Shown here in pieces: positions 34,501-43,630 of a DNA stretch of 63,347 nucleotides. Position 1 is the stretch's first letter. Each line of letters opens with the position of its first letter. The notes under the pieces are model-generated. The model had not been told where the DNA came from. It saw only the letters and a program-made list of their open reading frames with translations, and did not search any database. Source of the DNA: Succinivibrionaceae bacterium UBA3769 (lineage in GTDB: Bacteria; Pseudomonadota; Gammaproteobacteria; Enterobacterales; Succinivibrionaceae); the NCBI GenBank assembly GCA_002372325.1, contig DFFT01000002.1, forward strand, positions 1 to 63,347, given 5' to 3'. The translations under genes were made by a program, and so were the position numbers.

Positions 34501-36585
34501 GGCACCGGAACCTTCATAGTCCGCATGATGGAAAGCGGGCTCATTCCGAAAGATCAGCTGAAATACAAGTACGAGAACGATCTTCATGCCAACGAAATTG
34601 TTCCTCTGGCTTACTACATCGCCTCCATGAATGTTGAAACCGCCTACCACAATCTTGTTGACGACAAGGATTACCGCCCCAACAATGTCACGGTCTGGAC
34701 TGACACCTTTGCCAGCAACGGCAAGGCGAATCTCATTACCGCCCTCCCGGAAAACAACGATAACCTCTGCCGGGAAAACAATGCCGAAATCCGGATCATT
34801 GTGGGGAATCCTCCTTACTCCGTGGGCCAGGAATCTCAGAATGACAATAATGCCAATGAGCATTATGAGGCTCTGGATAAAAGGCTTAAGGAGACCTATG
34901 TGGCCAGGACTGATGCTACTCTGAAAGGAAAGCTCTTCGACTCCTACATCCGAGCCTACCGCTGGGCAGCAGACAGGATAGGCAAGTCCGGCATTATCGG
35001 ATTCGTTACCAATGCCGGCTGGCTGGAAACAGCCAGTGCTGACGGCATGCGGAAATGCATGGCGGAAGAGTTCAGTTCTATCTACATCTACCACTTGAAA
35101 GGAAATCAAAGAACATCAGGGGAACGCTCCCGGCAGGAAGGCGGGAAAATATTCGGGGAAGGCAGCCGAGCTCCTATAGCTATCGTATTCCTGATTAAAA
35201 ATCCTCAGGCTCAGGAAAAGGGAAAGATCTACTTCCACACCGTAGCAGACTATCTGACGAGAGAAGAAAAGCTTAAGGAGGTTTCGAACTATGCTTCCGT
35301 ATCCAAGATGGAATGGGAAGAGATCGTACCAGATAAGCACGGGGACTGGCTGAATTTTAAAGATGACAGCTTTGAGCAATATATCTCTCTTTACGATAAG
35401 AAAAAGAAGGGGAAACAGAGGCAGAATGCGATTTTTAATGATTACGTTGTAGGGATTCTATCAGGCAGAGATCCAGTGGTATACAACTCTGACAAAAACG
35501 AGCTTCATAACAGTTTAAGAAGAACCGTTCAGGCCTGGAATAATGCCGTAGCAGAGGTGAAATCCGGCACTGCCATTGATTCGGCCATTACAAAGTCAGG
35601 AGAAGAAATATCATGGACCGACGGAAGCAAAAAGAAATTCCATAAGCTGCAACAGTTAAGCTGGCTCCCGAAAAACATCATTACCACTCTGTACCGGCCA
35701 TTTTTTAAGCAGTACCTTTACTACGAGAAGAATTCCTGTTTTATTGAAAGACCTAGCAGATGGCAGAATGTTTTCCCATCAGACAACAGCAAGAATTTGG
35801 TCATTTCAGTTACCGGCGTAGGTAATAAGAATTTTTCATGTCTTATGACTAACTGCATCATGGATCTCAATTCTATGGAGGCTGGAGCACAATGTTTCCC
35901 CCGCTACCTGTACGTCTCGGATAATTTCGGAACCGAAAAGACCGATGCCATCTCCGATTTTGGTCTCCGACATTTTCAGGAAGCATACGGCAGCGCTGGT
36001 GCCGGAATCACCAAGGACGATGTATTCTACTATGTCTACGGGATACTGCACTCTCCGGACTACCTCGCTCGGTATGCCAATAACCTTGCCAAGGAACTGC
36101 CCCGCATCCCCCGAGTAGCGTCTTACCAGGATTTCAGGGCCTTTGCCGATGCCGGAAGAAAGCTGGCGGATCTGCATGTGAATTACGAAAAACAGCCCGA
36201 ATACCCCGGTGTCACCATCACCGGAGAAGACTCCCGGAACTACACGGTCACCAAAATGCAATGGGCCAAAATCCCCGGCAAAAAAGGCAATGACGCCAAT
36301 GATAAAACTAAGCTCCTCTTCAATTCCGCCATTACAGTTTCCAATATCCCCTTGGAGGCACAGGAATATGCGGTGAACCGAAAGTCCGCTCTGGACTGGG
36401 TTGTGGAAAAAGCCGGAGTGTCTGTGGATAAGAAAACGGGGATTGTTAACGACTTCAACAAATTCGCTGAAGCCCCCAGATACCCGCTGGCGCTCTTTCT
36501 TAAGGTCATTACCGTCAGCATGGAAACCGTGAAAATCGTTAAGGCTCTCCCGCCGTTGAAGATTCATCCTCTTGATGAGAAATAA
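31522..36585 (+). CDS. Type ISP single-chain restriction-modification enzyme
   Basis: 1,687 residues in one chain, as in LlaGI/LlaBIII-type enzymes. Order: Mrr-like PD-(D/E)XK nuclease (Asp110 and Asp114 in RDIGIDLVG, QCK with Lys132); superfamily 2 helicase/translocase with RDYQRRVIDQI, Walker A ACGTGKT (Lys246), DEAH (376-379), MTATPRVYG and QTVGRVMRIS; a helical coupler; N6-adenine methyltransferase with motif I DPFTGTGTF (Asp990) and motif IV NPPY (1096-1099); and a C-terminal target-recognition region. These enzymes methylate an asymmetric site on one strand and cut after head-on translocation. The ATG at 31522 has AAGGAAG upstream. No disruption seen, so it should be active. Confidence 0.95.
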   Translation: MTDEFLTDLTNDTAPINQEADSPSDNTFSNTAVNTANDTFAEEHNKEAFDLLLKKIRESVITKRDYGTKFETLVRSWLTRDEAYRDFFSKVMTYADWAREHPDLTVNARDIGIDLVGVNAEDPNTYTAIQCKMYEEKHTVSKKEIDSFISNSDKTFFTRRLIVATNNNWSENLLNSLKGKEIPVTVIKRSDLESSNVDWSAYLQGKEENIRKRQLRDYQRRVIDQIVTGFKTVNRGKLIMACGTGKTFTSMKLTEEYVGAGGFVLFLVPSLALLSQTLADWKRQCSFHISAFAVCSDSTTGKSNPLELDDLISLDQLSYPATTDAKSLTAKIKEALLKTRDLTVIFSTYQSIDVLHEAQFSFGNDSIPEFDLIICDEAHRTAGGYAVSDDYSREESLFLRVHNDSFIKGRKRLYMTATPRVYGTVAKDQASSGDAVIYSMDDEKVFGPDLATVTFSEAISMNCLVDYKVIVLTLDESLLEKDYSFLSSDEMSAVNISNAAKIIGSYRALAKLDIRKEDGDENDNAVPASKHMKRAVGFARVIETSPDNNERPAARQYADWFGRVVEKYQEKERAFLKKRFGQNWNDSAYNEAHQLKFETKYIYGAMPATQKDDLLSWLREEPAENICKILFNVRCLSEGVDVPSLDAVIFLSPRKSPVDVVQTVGRVMRISPGKKRGYVILPVVLPTGASPDLLLNKNKEFEVVWQVLNALKSIDSAFARVIDGETGKINSKHIEVISITDKKFSKTRGASGETLPSGKKTKGAKESETKADTMFDLFAEQYRNAVVEESLKTLIVKRVGNRREWEDWAEDVAEICKTQINHIKDIVKESPESRKALEEFRDEIKTTLNGQISEDAVIEMIGQHIVIKPVLAAIFKEYPFAEQNPISKAMSEMLSKLDRDGMNRCTSLLEPFYKNVSLRMSAAQDSVTRQTIIKDIFNRFFQKAFPKLRDKLGIIYTPVEVVDFINRSVADLLKKEFNQSVGAHGIHVLDPFTGTGTFIVRMMESGLIPKDQLKYKYENDLHANEIVPLAYYIASMNVETAYHNLVDDKDYRPNNVTVWTDTFASNGKANLITALPENNDNLCRENNAEIRIIVGNPPYSVGQESQNDNNANEHYEALDKRLKETYVARTDATLKGKLFDSYIRAYRWAADRIGKSGIIGFVTNAGWLETASADGMRKCMAEEFSSIYIYHLKGNQRTSGERSRQEGGKIFGEGSRAPIAIVFLIKNPQAQEKGKIYFHTVADYLTREEKLKEVSNYASVSKMEWEEIVPDKHGDWLNFKDDSFEQYISLYDKKKKGKQRQNAIFNDYVVGILSGRDPVVYNSDKNELHNSLRRTVQAWNNAVAEVKSGTAIDSAITKSGEEISWTDGSKKKFHKLQQLSWLPKNIITTLYRPFFKQYLYYEKNSCFIERPSRWQNVFPSDNSKNLVISVTGVGNKNFSCLMTNCIMDLNSMEAGAQCFPRYLYVSDNFGTEKTDAISDFGLRHFQEAYGSAGAGITKDDVFYYVYGILHSPDYLARYANNLAKELPRIPRVASYQDFRAFADAGRKLADLHVNYEKQPEYPGVTITGEDSRNYTVTKMQWAKIPGKKGNDANDKTKLLFNSAITVSNIPLEAQEYAVNRKSALDWVVEKAGVSVDKKTGIVNDFNKFAEAPRYPLALFLKVITVSMETVKIVKALPPLKIHPLDEK

Positions 36586-36721
36586 CGGCTTATCTTACGG
36601 GAGAAGGCTGGTGTCTCTCTCCCGTTTTTCAATGGCATGGTGGTATCAGACGTTGTCCGGACAATCCCCTAACACTGCCCGAACCCAAGCAGTCGTACTG
36701 CCATAACAACGGAGTTCAAAG

Positions 36722-38560
36722 ATGAATTTAAATAACATCAACGTCAACAAATATCCGCTGTCCCAGATTTTTGATCCTGATACCCGGCATATTTTTGAAA
36801 TACCGAAGTACCAGCGGGCTTACACCTGGGGCAAAAATAACTGGGAACAGCTTTTCGATGACCTTGTTGAAAATGATTTAGGATATTTCCTTGGTTCCAT
36901 CATCTGCATTGACACTGCAACCGATGCCATTAACGCTCCTAAATTTGAGGTCGTGGACGGCCAGCAGCGGCTCACCACCCTGAGTTTATTCCTCGCAGCA
37001 CTGTATACCGTACTAAGCAAACACCATGAACAGCTAAACGACGAGCAGCTGACCGATATTATTCAGCTTAAAAGAAAACTGGTGCTCAAAAATACCGATT
37101 CCGCCATTCGGGTTGTTCCTCAAGTACAGGGAAGCAACCGAGATGACTATCTCGGCATTCTGTCATTAATCGGTATTATCACTCCGAAAAGAAATATGCC
37201 GTCATACGCTGGTGTAAGACGTGTAGTAAAAGCCTATGACTATTTTTGCGGACGCATCGGGGCTTATCTCAATGATAATAATGATACTGATGGTATAAAT
37301 TCTCTGTTCACAATCCTGGACAAGGTTAACTCCGCTATTCTGGTTAAAATTGACGTCCCAAGTCATTCCGATGCGTATACGCTGTTTGCATCACTCAATG
37401 ATCGCGGAGCTCCGCTGACTGCTATCGATCTCATCAAAAATATGCTCCTGGCCCATCTCGACAGAGCCGGAGAAAAGGATATCGACAGCCACTATAACCG
37501 CTGGGAAGGAATTCTGAAGGATCTTGGCGAAGAGTACTATGAACAGGAACGATTCTTCCGGCAGAACTATAATGCCTTCAGAAAAGAACTGAACCTTCCC
37601 TTTTACAAGGAAGACCGTTTGTACCCGCTTGGTACTATGGCCACTCGTTCCACTATGCTCGGCATTTATGAAAAAATCATCAAAGATAATCCTGTCAAAG
37701 CATTGGAAAAGCTGACAGAAAACGCCTCCTTGTATGCCAGCATTATTCTGAATAAGGAAGATGGTCTTACTGCGGCACAACGAGAAAGTTACCTTGATTT
37801 GAAGCGGATACAAGGAGCTCCGTCATACCTCCTTCTCCTGTACCTCATTAAAAATCATAATTCTCTCCAGATTAATGATGACGAAATTGTCAAGGTATGC
37901 CGGCTTCTGGTTAATTTCTTTGTAAGACGTAATATGACAGATATACCGCCGACACGGGATCTTACCAGAATGTTCATGTCTTTTATTGAGGAAATCGAAC
38001 AAAACAACCTGACCGGAGACGCTATTCTGGCACGTCTTCGCAATAAGCTTGCGGATAATTCGGCTTCTGATGAGGTCTTTGCAGAGAAACTCAAGGGGCC
38101 TGTATATGATGATAATGTCAGTGCCACCCGCTTTATCCTCTGCATGATGGCTAAACGCGGCATGACTCGGGAGAATGAACAGGATCTGTGGAAAACCAAT
38201 GAAAAGGGTAAATACTTCTGGTCCATAGAGCATATTTTTCCACAGGGGGACAATATACCGAATCCGTGGGTTAATATGATTGCCGGAGGAGATCGTCAAA
38301 AAGCAAAGGAACTTCAGGCCGAGTATGTGCATACCTTTGGGAACCTTACCATTACCGCTTACAACAGTTCTCTGAGTAACAAATCGTTTCAGGAAAAGAA
38401 GGAACGCAAGGATTCAGACGGCAAATATATCGGTTACCTTAACGGGTTTAATCTCAACAGCGATGTCTGCGACAAGGATCAATGGACTGTGGATATCATA
38501 AAGGCCCGCACTGAACGCATGGTCGAAACGATTGTAACTATGTTTGCCCTAAAGGAATAA
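36722..38560 (+). CDS. DUF262/DUF1524 nuclease, GmrSD-like
   Basis: 612 residues. N-terminal DUF262 (ParB/sulfiredoxin-like nucleotidase) with IPKYQRAYTWG, GSIICID and the catalytic DGQQR (79-83); a helical middle; and a C-terminal DUF1524 His-Me finger nuclease with SIEHIFPQ (His504) and FGNLTITAYNSSLSNKSFQEKK. The two halves correspond to GmrS and GmrD fused, a Type IV enzyme class that attacks modified phage DNA, although related DUF262/DUF1524 proteins serve other defence systems. It starts 136 bases after the Type ISP gene on the same strand. The DNA looks more AT-rich than the core genes. Confidence 0.9.
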   Translation: MNLNNINVNKYPLSQIFDPDTRHIFEIPKYQRAYTWGKNNWEQLFDDLVENDLGYFLGSIICIDTATDAINAPKFEVVDGQQRLTTLSLFLAALYTVLSKHHEQLNDEQLTDIIQLKRKLVLKNTDSAIRVVPQVQGSNRDDYLGILSLIGIITPKRNMPSYAGVRRVVKAYDYFCGRIGAYLNDNNDTDGINSLFTILDKVNSAILVKIDVPSHSDAYTLFASLNDRGAPLTAIDLIKNMLLAHLDRAGEKDIDSHYNRWEGILKDLGEEYYEQERFFRQNYNAFRKELNLPFYKEDRLYPLGTMATRSTMLGIYEKIIKDNPVKALEKLTENASLYASIILNKEDGLTAAQRESYLDLKRIQGAPSYLLLLYLIKNHNSLQINDDEIVKVCRLLVNFFVRRNMTDIPPTRDLTRMFMSFIEEIEQNNLTGDAILARLRNKLADNSASDEVFAEKLKGPVYDDNVSATRFILCMMAKRGMTRENEQDLWKTNEKGKYFWSIEHIFPQGDNIPNPWVNMIAGGDRQKAKELQAEYVHTFGNLTITAYNSSLSNKSFQEKKERKDSDGKYIGYLNGFNLNSDVCDKDQWTVDIIKARTERMVETIVTMFALKE

Positions 38561-39102
38561 ACAGAGTTAGTGCAACTTAGATTAGGCAATACCGAACTGG
38601 TTTGTTTCAGGTTCGGTATCGCATTCATGAGCGGCAAAGTCTGCCGCTTTCTCCTGACATTTCTCCTGACATTTCCAATCCGTAAACTCCAAAATCGCCC
38701 TACGTCGCTGACCGTAGCTGCCATGTTATTCTCGCCGGCCATTTTTTATCTTTTTCAAAGAGACCTGTGCGGTAAAGGAAAAGAAACTACCGGACAAAGC
38801 CTCAGATTAGTGAATGCAAACCGTATTTCCTGAAGATGCCACTCCAGAAAAGTATTTTGCTTCCGTTCCGACTCATACGGATCAGGCCGAATCTGGAAGC
38901 TAAATCGCTGTCTCATACCAAAATCCATGTCTTATGACCGGAAAAATGATATCCTTGCGCGACTATAACCTGAGATGTGTCAATACCCCGAAGTCACCGG
39001 GGAACCTGAAATCACTGGAATTTAAGGCCTGAAAGACTTCTTTCAGGCCTGACTTAATTAACTTGCAACATTAACGACAGAAAAGGAAGCAAAGGACACC
39101 AC
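38561..39102. other. intergenic region with two hairpins after the defence genes
   Basis: 542 bases. ATACCGAAC/GTTCGGTAT (38589-38597 and 38611-38619) and AGCGGCA/TGCCGCT (38630-38636 and 38642-38648, then TTTCTCC) probably end transcription of the DUF262 gene. The remainder shows no coding signal. Confidence 0.5.
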
Positions 39103-39933
39103 ATGCTACTTGCAATCTCACCCTTCGTAAAATGGGCCGGCGGCAAAACACAGCTTCTGAAACATCTGGAAGACCTGCTGCCGGACACCTTCGGAACGTA
39201 CTACGAACCCTTTATCGGCGGCGGAGCCTTTCTTTTTGACACTCAGCCGCAGCATGCCGTTATCAACGACATCAATGAGCAGCTTATCAATGTCTACCGC
39301 CAGCTCAAGGCCGATCCCGAAGCCGTGATCGCCGCCATCAGGGAGCTGGACAGCATTCCCTGCGACAAGGAACGCTACCTTGCGGTACGGCAGCAATATA
39401 ATGAAAAAATCAGTTCCGGAGAACTGGATGCCCCATGCGCCGCTCTCATGATCTGGGTAAACAAGCACTGCTTTAACGGGCTTTACCGGGTTAACGGCAA
39501 GGGGCTTTTCAACGTTCCCTACAACAACAAGACCGGCGGCGTCTCCATGGATGAAAACAATCTCCGGGGCATCGGACAGTATTTCCGGGACAATGATGTG
39601 AAAATCATGCAGGGAGACTTCATGGATGCCTGCGCTGATGTCAAAGAGGGAGATTTCGTTTATTTCGATTCCCCCTACGTGCCGGTAAGCGACACTGCCA
39701 ATTTCACCAGCTATACCAAGGACGGCTTTGCCCTGCAGGATCACATGCGGCTGGCGGATCTCTTCAGGGAGCTTTCAGAGAAGGGAGCGCAGCTCATGCT
39801 GAGCAATCACAATGTGCCCCTGGTGCATGAGCTCTATCAGGGCTTTAACATTCACGAGATGGCTGTAAGACGGTTCATTAACAGCGATGCCACCAAGAGA
39901 ACCGGAAAGGAGGTCATTATCACCAATTACTGA
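39103..39933 (+). CDS. Dam-family (D12 class) DNA adenine methyltransferase
   Basis: 276 residues. The alpha-group N6-adenine methyltransferase order is clear: PFVKWAGGKTQLL (SAM binding), YYEPFIGGGAFLF (motif I), INDINEQLI, then the catalytic motif YFDSPYVP (Asp189-Tyr192) followed by TANFTSYTKDGF, and LMLSNHN. The catalytic tetrapeptide is DSPY, where E. coli Dam has DPPY. Target is probably GATC by family resemblance. Upstream genes are defence genes, so it could be a chromosomal Dam or a solitary/accessory methylase. Nothing in the sequence decides between them. Confidence 0.9.
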   Translation: MLLAISPFVKWAGGKTQLLKHLEDLLPDTFGTYYEPFIGGGAFLFDTQPQHAVINDINEQLINVYRQLKADPEAVIAAIRELDSIPCDKERYLAVRQQYNEKISSGELDAPCAALMIWVNKHCFNGLYRVNGKGLFNVPYNNKTGGVSMDENNLRGIGQYFRDNDVKIMQGDFMDACADVKEGDFVYFDSPYVPVSDTANFTSYTKDGFALQDHMRLADLFRELSEKGAQLMLSNHNVPLVHELYQGFNIHEMAVRRFINSDATKRTGKEVIITNY

Positions 39934-40295
39934 GTTCATAAAGTCCCGAAGCGGCATGCGGAACTTTGCGGGACACAGCAGAACACCGCCGGACAAAGTT
40001 TATCCGGCGTTTTGGCAGCCGCCCGGTATTTTCAGGGCTGTTCCCTGCCTTTTGCAGTTCCCTTGCCGCTTTCCTGCAGAGCTTAAGTTCACCGAAAGCA
40101 GCGTCTTTTTCTGAAAACTTTCCCTTCTGCCGCAGTTTTTCGCCGGATCCAAATTTAGACTGTGAGCATCTTCACATAGTTAAATGAATAAACGCCCATA
40201 AGAATACTAATGCTACTATCCTGCTACAGTCCCGTTATTGCAGCCGGTACCATCGCTGCCGGCGCCTGTCAGATTACCAAAACGAAGGAACCGAT
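39934..40295. other. upstream regulatory region of the outer-membrane protein gene
   Basis: 362 bases. The left half holds nothing I recognise; the right half has a CRP site and promoter (listed separately). Confidence 0.5.
40161..40176 (+). promoter_or_regulatory. CRP (cAMP receptor protein) binding site
   Basis: TGTGAGCATCTTCACA is a perfect TGTGA-N6-TCACA match. Its centre is about 58 bases upstream of the start expected from TACTAT (40214-40219), close to a class I activation position. Confidence 0.7.
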
Positions 40296-40985
40296 ATGAT
40301 TAAAAAGATTCTCCCCCTGGCGGCCGCCACGGCAGCGCTGACCTTTTCCCTGATCCCGGCTCAGGCTTCAGCTGATGACAGCATGAGACTGATAAGCCGG
40401 TATGATACCTACTTCCGGCCTTATGTGGGCGCCCGTTTGGGCGCGGCATTCACCAACACCGATGTGGAATGCCACCGCTACGATGTCTGCCATCTTGATG
40501 ACGATACCGTTTTTACAGTGCATCCCTACGTTGGCATCAACGTGCCCTACACCACCAGCGGCATAATCGGCGGCCGGTTCGAGGTGGAAGGATTCTTTAA
40601 CTCCAAAGCCGACTACAACTATAATTCCCGGAGCGGCTCCCGCACTTTCCGCGACCATATGGAGGTTACCTCCCGGGGCTTTCTGGTAAATACCTATGTG
40701 GATTTCTACGCCATGGACGGTCTCGTGGCTCCGTATGTGAGCGCCGGTCTCGGCGGGGTCTGGCATGATGCGGATCTTTACAGCATGGGCCGGCATTACT
40801 CCGATGACCGGAGCAATGTGGCCTATCAGGTTGGCGGCGGCGTTAATTTCAATTTCAACAAGCACGTAGCCGTGGATCTGAATCTCCGCTACACCGGCAT
40901 GGGCCGGGTCTGGGATAAGACCTATGTGGATGAAATAGATGTGGATTCCCTGGATCTCATGGCCGGCTTCAGACTCACCTTCTAA
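40296..40985 (+). CDS. outer-membrane beta-barrel protein (OmpA/Opa-like small porin fold)
   Basis: 229 residues with a signal peptide (ILPLAAATAALTFSLIPAQASA). The mature chain alternates hydrophobic and polar residues in eight or so strands, e.g. FRPYVGARLGAAFTN, FTVHPYVGINVPY, GGRFEVEGFF, VNTYVDFYAM, VAPYVSAGLGGVW, NVAYQVGGGVNFNF and AVDLNLRYTGMG, and ends LMAGFRLTF with the C-terminal Phe needed for BAM insertion. An extracellular loop has a Cys pair (CHRYDVC). The specific role is unknown. Upstream CRP site suggests control by carbon status. Confidence 0.85.
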   Translation: MIKKILPLAAATAALTFSLIPAQASADDSMRLISRYDTYFRPYVGARLGAAFTNTDVECHRYDVCHLDDDTVFTVHPYVGINVPYTTSGIIGGRFEVEGFFNSKADYNYNSRSGSRTFRDHMEVTSRGFLVNTYVDFYAMDGLVAPYVSAGLGGVWHDADLYSMGRHYSDDRSNVAYQVGGGVNFNFNKHVAVDLNLRYTGMGRVWDKTYVDEIDVDSLDLMAGFRLTF

Positions 40986-41033
40986 GGATTTTTCCCGTGC
41001 CCCGGGCAGCGTTTTTATCCCGGGCGCTTCAGA

Positions 41034-41065
41034 ATCAGAAAAGGGCCTCACGGCCCTTTTCTGAT
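41034..41065. terminator. bidirectional terminator between the outer-membrane protein and MFS genes
   Basis: A 14-bp perfect stem (41034-41047 with 41052-41065, loop TCAC) with an AAAA/TTTT stretch within the stem, placed between convergent genes. Confidence 0.85.
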
Positions 41066-41095
41066 GCCGGATTCCCGGCATTTCATCTCTCCTTT

Positions 41096-42397
41096 TCAGG
41101 GAGCTTCTTTGCGGGGTTCCCCTTCAGGAACGGTGCTTTCCTTCCCGGGCTCTCCGCCGGCAATACTGCCATTCTCTTTCCGGTTGCCGCATCTCGCCAG
41201 CACCCAGACAAATATGGCCAGAGCCACTATGTTGGTAAACAGCATATCGCAGCCCAGAGGAACTATGGAGGTATCCCCCATAATGCCCATAAGGGGCATG
41301 GCCAGAGATCCCGTGGTGTAAACCAGAACTCCGAAGATCCCGCTGGCCGCCCCGGAAGGCCCCTTCCTCATGCTCATGATCACAGTAAAGGAAGCGGTGT
41401 TGAAGATCACGCTGATAAATGTGTAGCACATGACGCCGCAAAGAAACCAGGCGGGATTTTGCGGCTGGAGCAAAGCCACCGCAAAAATTACCGCCGCCGG
41501 CGCCAGAAGGATTGCCAGGGAGGTTTTTACAATCGCCGGCTCCGGGAATTTCCGCACCAGAATGCCGGTGACAATGGAGGCCAGCACCAGCAGACTGGAA
41601 TTAAGGGAGAAAAACAGCGCGTAGCCCCCGGGAGTGAAGCCGTAGGTTTTCTGGAGAATATAGGGAGACGCAGACAGGAACCCGAAAAATCCGGCCGTCA
41701 TCAGGCCGCTGGCCAGCACCAGGGTAATGAAGTTCCCGTTCCGGAATTCCTGAAGCGGGGCCGTAAGATTGGCGGAAAGCCTCCGGGAGAGAGAATCCCC
41801 GGCATTTTCCGGAACATAGGTCTCCGGAGCCCGGAAGAAGGACAGCGCTGCCAGCAGGAGTCCCCAGAGGCCCATGGCAAAAAAGATATACTCCCAGGGA
41901 CAGCAGCTGATGATCAGGGATCCCGCCAGAGGGCCCACCACCGGAGCTATGGAATGAATGCCCATAAGCACCGACATGGTTTTGGTGAGCTCGCTCCCCC
42001 GGAAGACATCCACCGCCATGGCCCGGGCCAGCACCAGTCCGCCGCCCCCGGCCAGTCCCTGCAGAAAGCGGCAGGCCACCATCATGGGGATCCCGGTAGC
42101 AAAGGCGCACAGTACCGAGGAAACGGCAAACAGCACCAGGGATATCAGAAGAGGTCCCCGGCGGCCGATGGCGTCAGACAAGGGGCCGATAAAGAACTGT
42201 CCCATAGCGATGCCCAGAAAGCAGGAGGTCAGGGTCAGCTGCACCGCCGAGGGATCGGTTTTGAAAAACTGAGTGATCTCCGGAACGCAGGGCAGATAAA
42301 CGTCTGTGCACACGGGGCCGAAGGCCGTAAGGAGAGCCAGCACCGTGATATAGGAAATACGCGACCAAAAGGAATCCTGATTAAAGGGCTTCTGCAT
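41096..42397 (-). CDS. Bcr/CflA family MFS drug-efflux transporter
   Basis: 433-residue inner-membrane protein with 12 hydrophobic helices. Signatures of the DHA1 Bcr/CflA group are visible: TDVYLPCVPEI at the first helix, the loop 2-3 motif GPLSDAIGRRGPLL, CRFLQGLAGGGGLVLARAMAVD (helix 4) and SIAPVVGPLAGSLI, the helix-5 antiporter motif C. A polar tail follows helix 12. Family members export bicyclomycin, chloramphenicol, sulphonamides or dipeptides by proton antiport. The substrate here is unknown. Confidence 0.9.
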   Translation of the reverse strand: MQKPFNQDSFWSRISYITVLALLTAFGPVCTDVYLPCVPEITQFFKTDPSAVQLTLTSCFLGIAMGQFFIGPLSDAIGRRGPLLISLVLFAVSSVLCAFATGIPMMVACRFLQGLAGGGGLVLARAMAVDVFRGSELTKTMSVLMGIHSIAPVVGPLAGSLIISCCPWEYIFFAMGLWGLLLAALSFFRAPETYVPENAGDSLSRRLSANLTAPLQEFRNGNFITLVLASGLMTAGFFGFLSASPYILQKTYGFTPGGYALFFSLNSSLLVLASIVTGILVRKFPEPAIVKTSLAILLAPAAVIFAVALLQPQNPAWFLCGVMCYTFISVIFNTASFTVIMSMRKGPSGAASGIFGVLVYTTGSLAMPLMGIMGDTSIVPLGCDMLFTNIVALAIFVWVLARCGNRKENGSIAGGEPGKESTVPEGEPRKEAP

Positions 42398-42499
42398 AAT
42401 AATAGGTTAGTTCTCCTCATCTGAAATCATAAAAACCGCCGGATCATATTACGAAAGCGGTCCGGCCGGCATCTGTCCTGTTCCGGGACTGCTCTGGGA

Positions 42500-43630
42500 T
42501 TATTCTTTTGAACTGCGGCCTTCCTGCCGGAGCAGTTTTGCCAGGGCTCCCGCATTAAGGAGATCCTTTCTCAGGGATCCCAGGGTCAGCACCTCCGGAG
42601 TCAGAGGCACCGGCCGCACCGCCTTCACCGCCATGTAGCCGAGACGGCTGGAATAGATGGCCGCCGCCACGCCCTGCCCCATCGCTGCGGAAAGCCTGCC
42701 GGTAACTCCGGCTCCCACCACATCCACCACGGCATCAGTAGTCAGCTCCGCAATTCCGATAAACACCAGATTCTTTGCCACCCTCCGGTAAAGCTGCATC
42801 CGGCCCCAGACTCCCGGCTTAAAGCCGTAGACCTCAGCCACTTCCCGGATAAGACGCAGAGAACGGGCAAAGGTGAAGATCATATCCAGCCAGGCCAGGG
42901 GACTCAGCGCCACCACGGCACCGGTTTCCGCGGAACGCTTTACGATGATCTCCCGGGCTCTTTTGTCCTGAGCGGCCAGGATATCAGTCTCGTAAAGCCG
43001 GAACACCTCGTCGGCAGAAAAGTGACTCTCCAGCTTGGACACAAAAGCCTTGAAGGGGCGCCCCCGGCGGATGCCGGAGGCCCGGGCCATTTCCTCGCAG
43101 AGCTTAAGGGCTTCGTTAAAGCTCCCGCTTTTCCTGGTCTCCCGCACCTCTTCCCGATGGCGATCCGCTTCCTTGAAAAGCAGCACCGTGCCCAGCTCCC
43201 GGTACAGCATCCACAGAGTGACGAGAAGCAGAAAGCCCAGGAAAAAGGCCGCGCCGTAGCCCAGATACGGGGACTTGGCATAGGCATCGGCAATCAGGGT
43301 CATGATTTCCAGTCCGCCCCACCCGCATATAAAAAGAAGGGCCCACAGCACCGGACTGGACCAGAAGCGGGCCGTTTCGGGCTCGGGTTCGTCTGATTCC
43401 CCCAGATCCACCGTAGTGGCTACCTGGGCGGTGTCATTTTCCGGTTCGGCATTCTTCAGTTCCTCCGGATCGGCATCCACTTCAAAGGAAGCGATGTTTT
43501 CCGGAGAAGCAGCGGCGGCGGGGTTTCCGGGGTCTTCGTTACGAAGCTGAGACAGCAGATCTCCGTCAAGGTTTTTAACCGTTTCCGCCTCATCTTCAAT
43601 TACAAAGCTGCCCCGCATTTCTTCCTTCAT
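42500..43630 (-). CDS. ycjF: UPF0283/DUF697 membrane protein YcjF
   Basis: 376 residues. A disordered acidic N-terminal 90 residues, two membrane helices (PVLWALLFICGWGGLEIMTLIADA and YGAAFFLGFLLLVTLWMLY), then a cytoplasmic domain and the DUF697 helices (GAVVALSPLAWLDMIFTF, NLVFIGIAELTTDAVVDVVGAG). It matches the TIGR01620 family that always partners YcjX. Its ATG overlaps the ycjX stop (ATGA), so the pair is translationally coupled. In E. coli the pair is phage-shock-linked; no psp genes are visible here. Confidence 0.88.
   Translation of the reverse strand: MKEEMRGSFVIEDEAETVKNLDGDLLSQLRNEDPGNPAAAASPENIASFEVDADPEELKNAEPENDTAQVATTVDLGESDEPEPETARFWSSPVLWALLFICGWGGLEIMTLIADAYAKSPYLGYGAAFFLGFLLLVTLWMLYRELGTVLLFKEADRHREEVRETRKSGSFNEALKLCEEMARASGIRRGRPFKAFVSKLESHFSADEVFRLYETDILAAQDKRAREIIVKRSAETGAVVALSPLAWLDMIFTFARSLRLIREVAEVYGFKPGVWGRMQLYRRVAKNLVFIGIAELTTDAVVDVVGAGVTGRLSAAMGQGVAAAIYSSRLGYMAVKAVRPVPLTPEVLTLGSLRKDLLNAGALAKLLRQEGRSSKE

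Noticed and set aside
34063..35109. 348-codon open frame opposite the Type ISP gene
   Set aside because: Antisense to conserved helicase/methyltransferase motifs, with no family resemblance.
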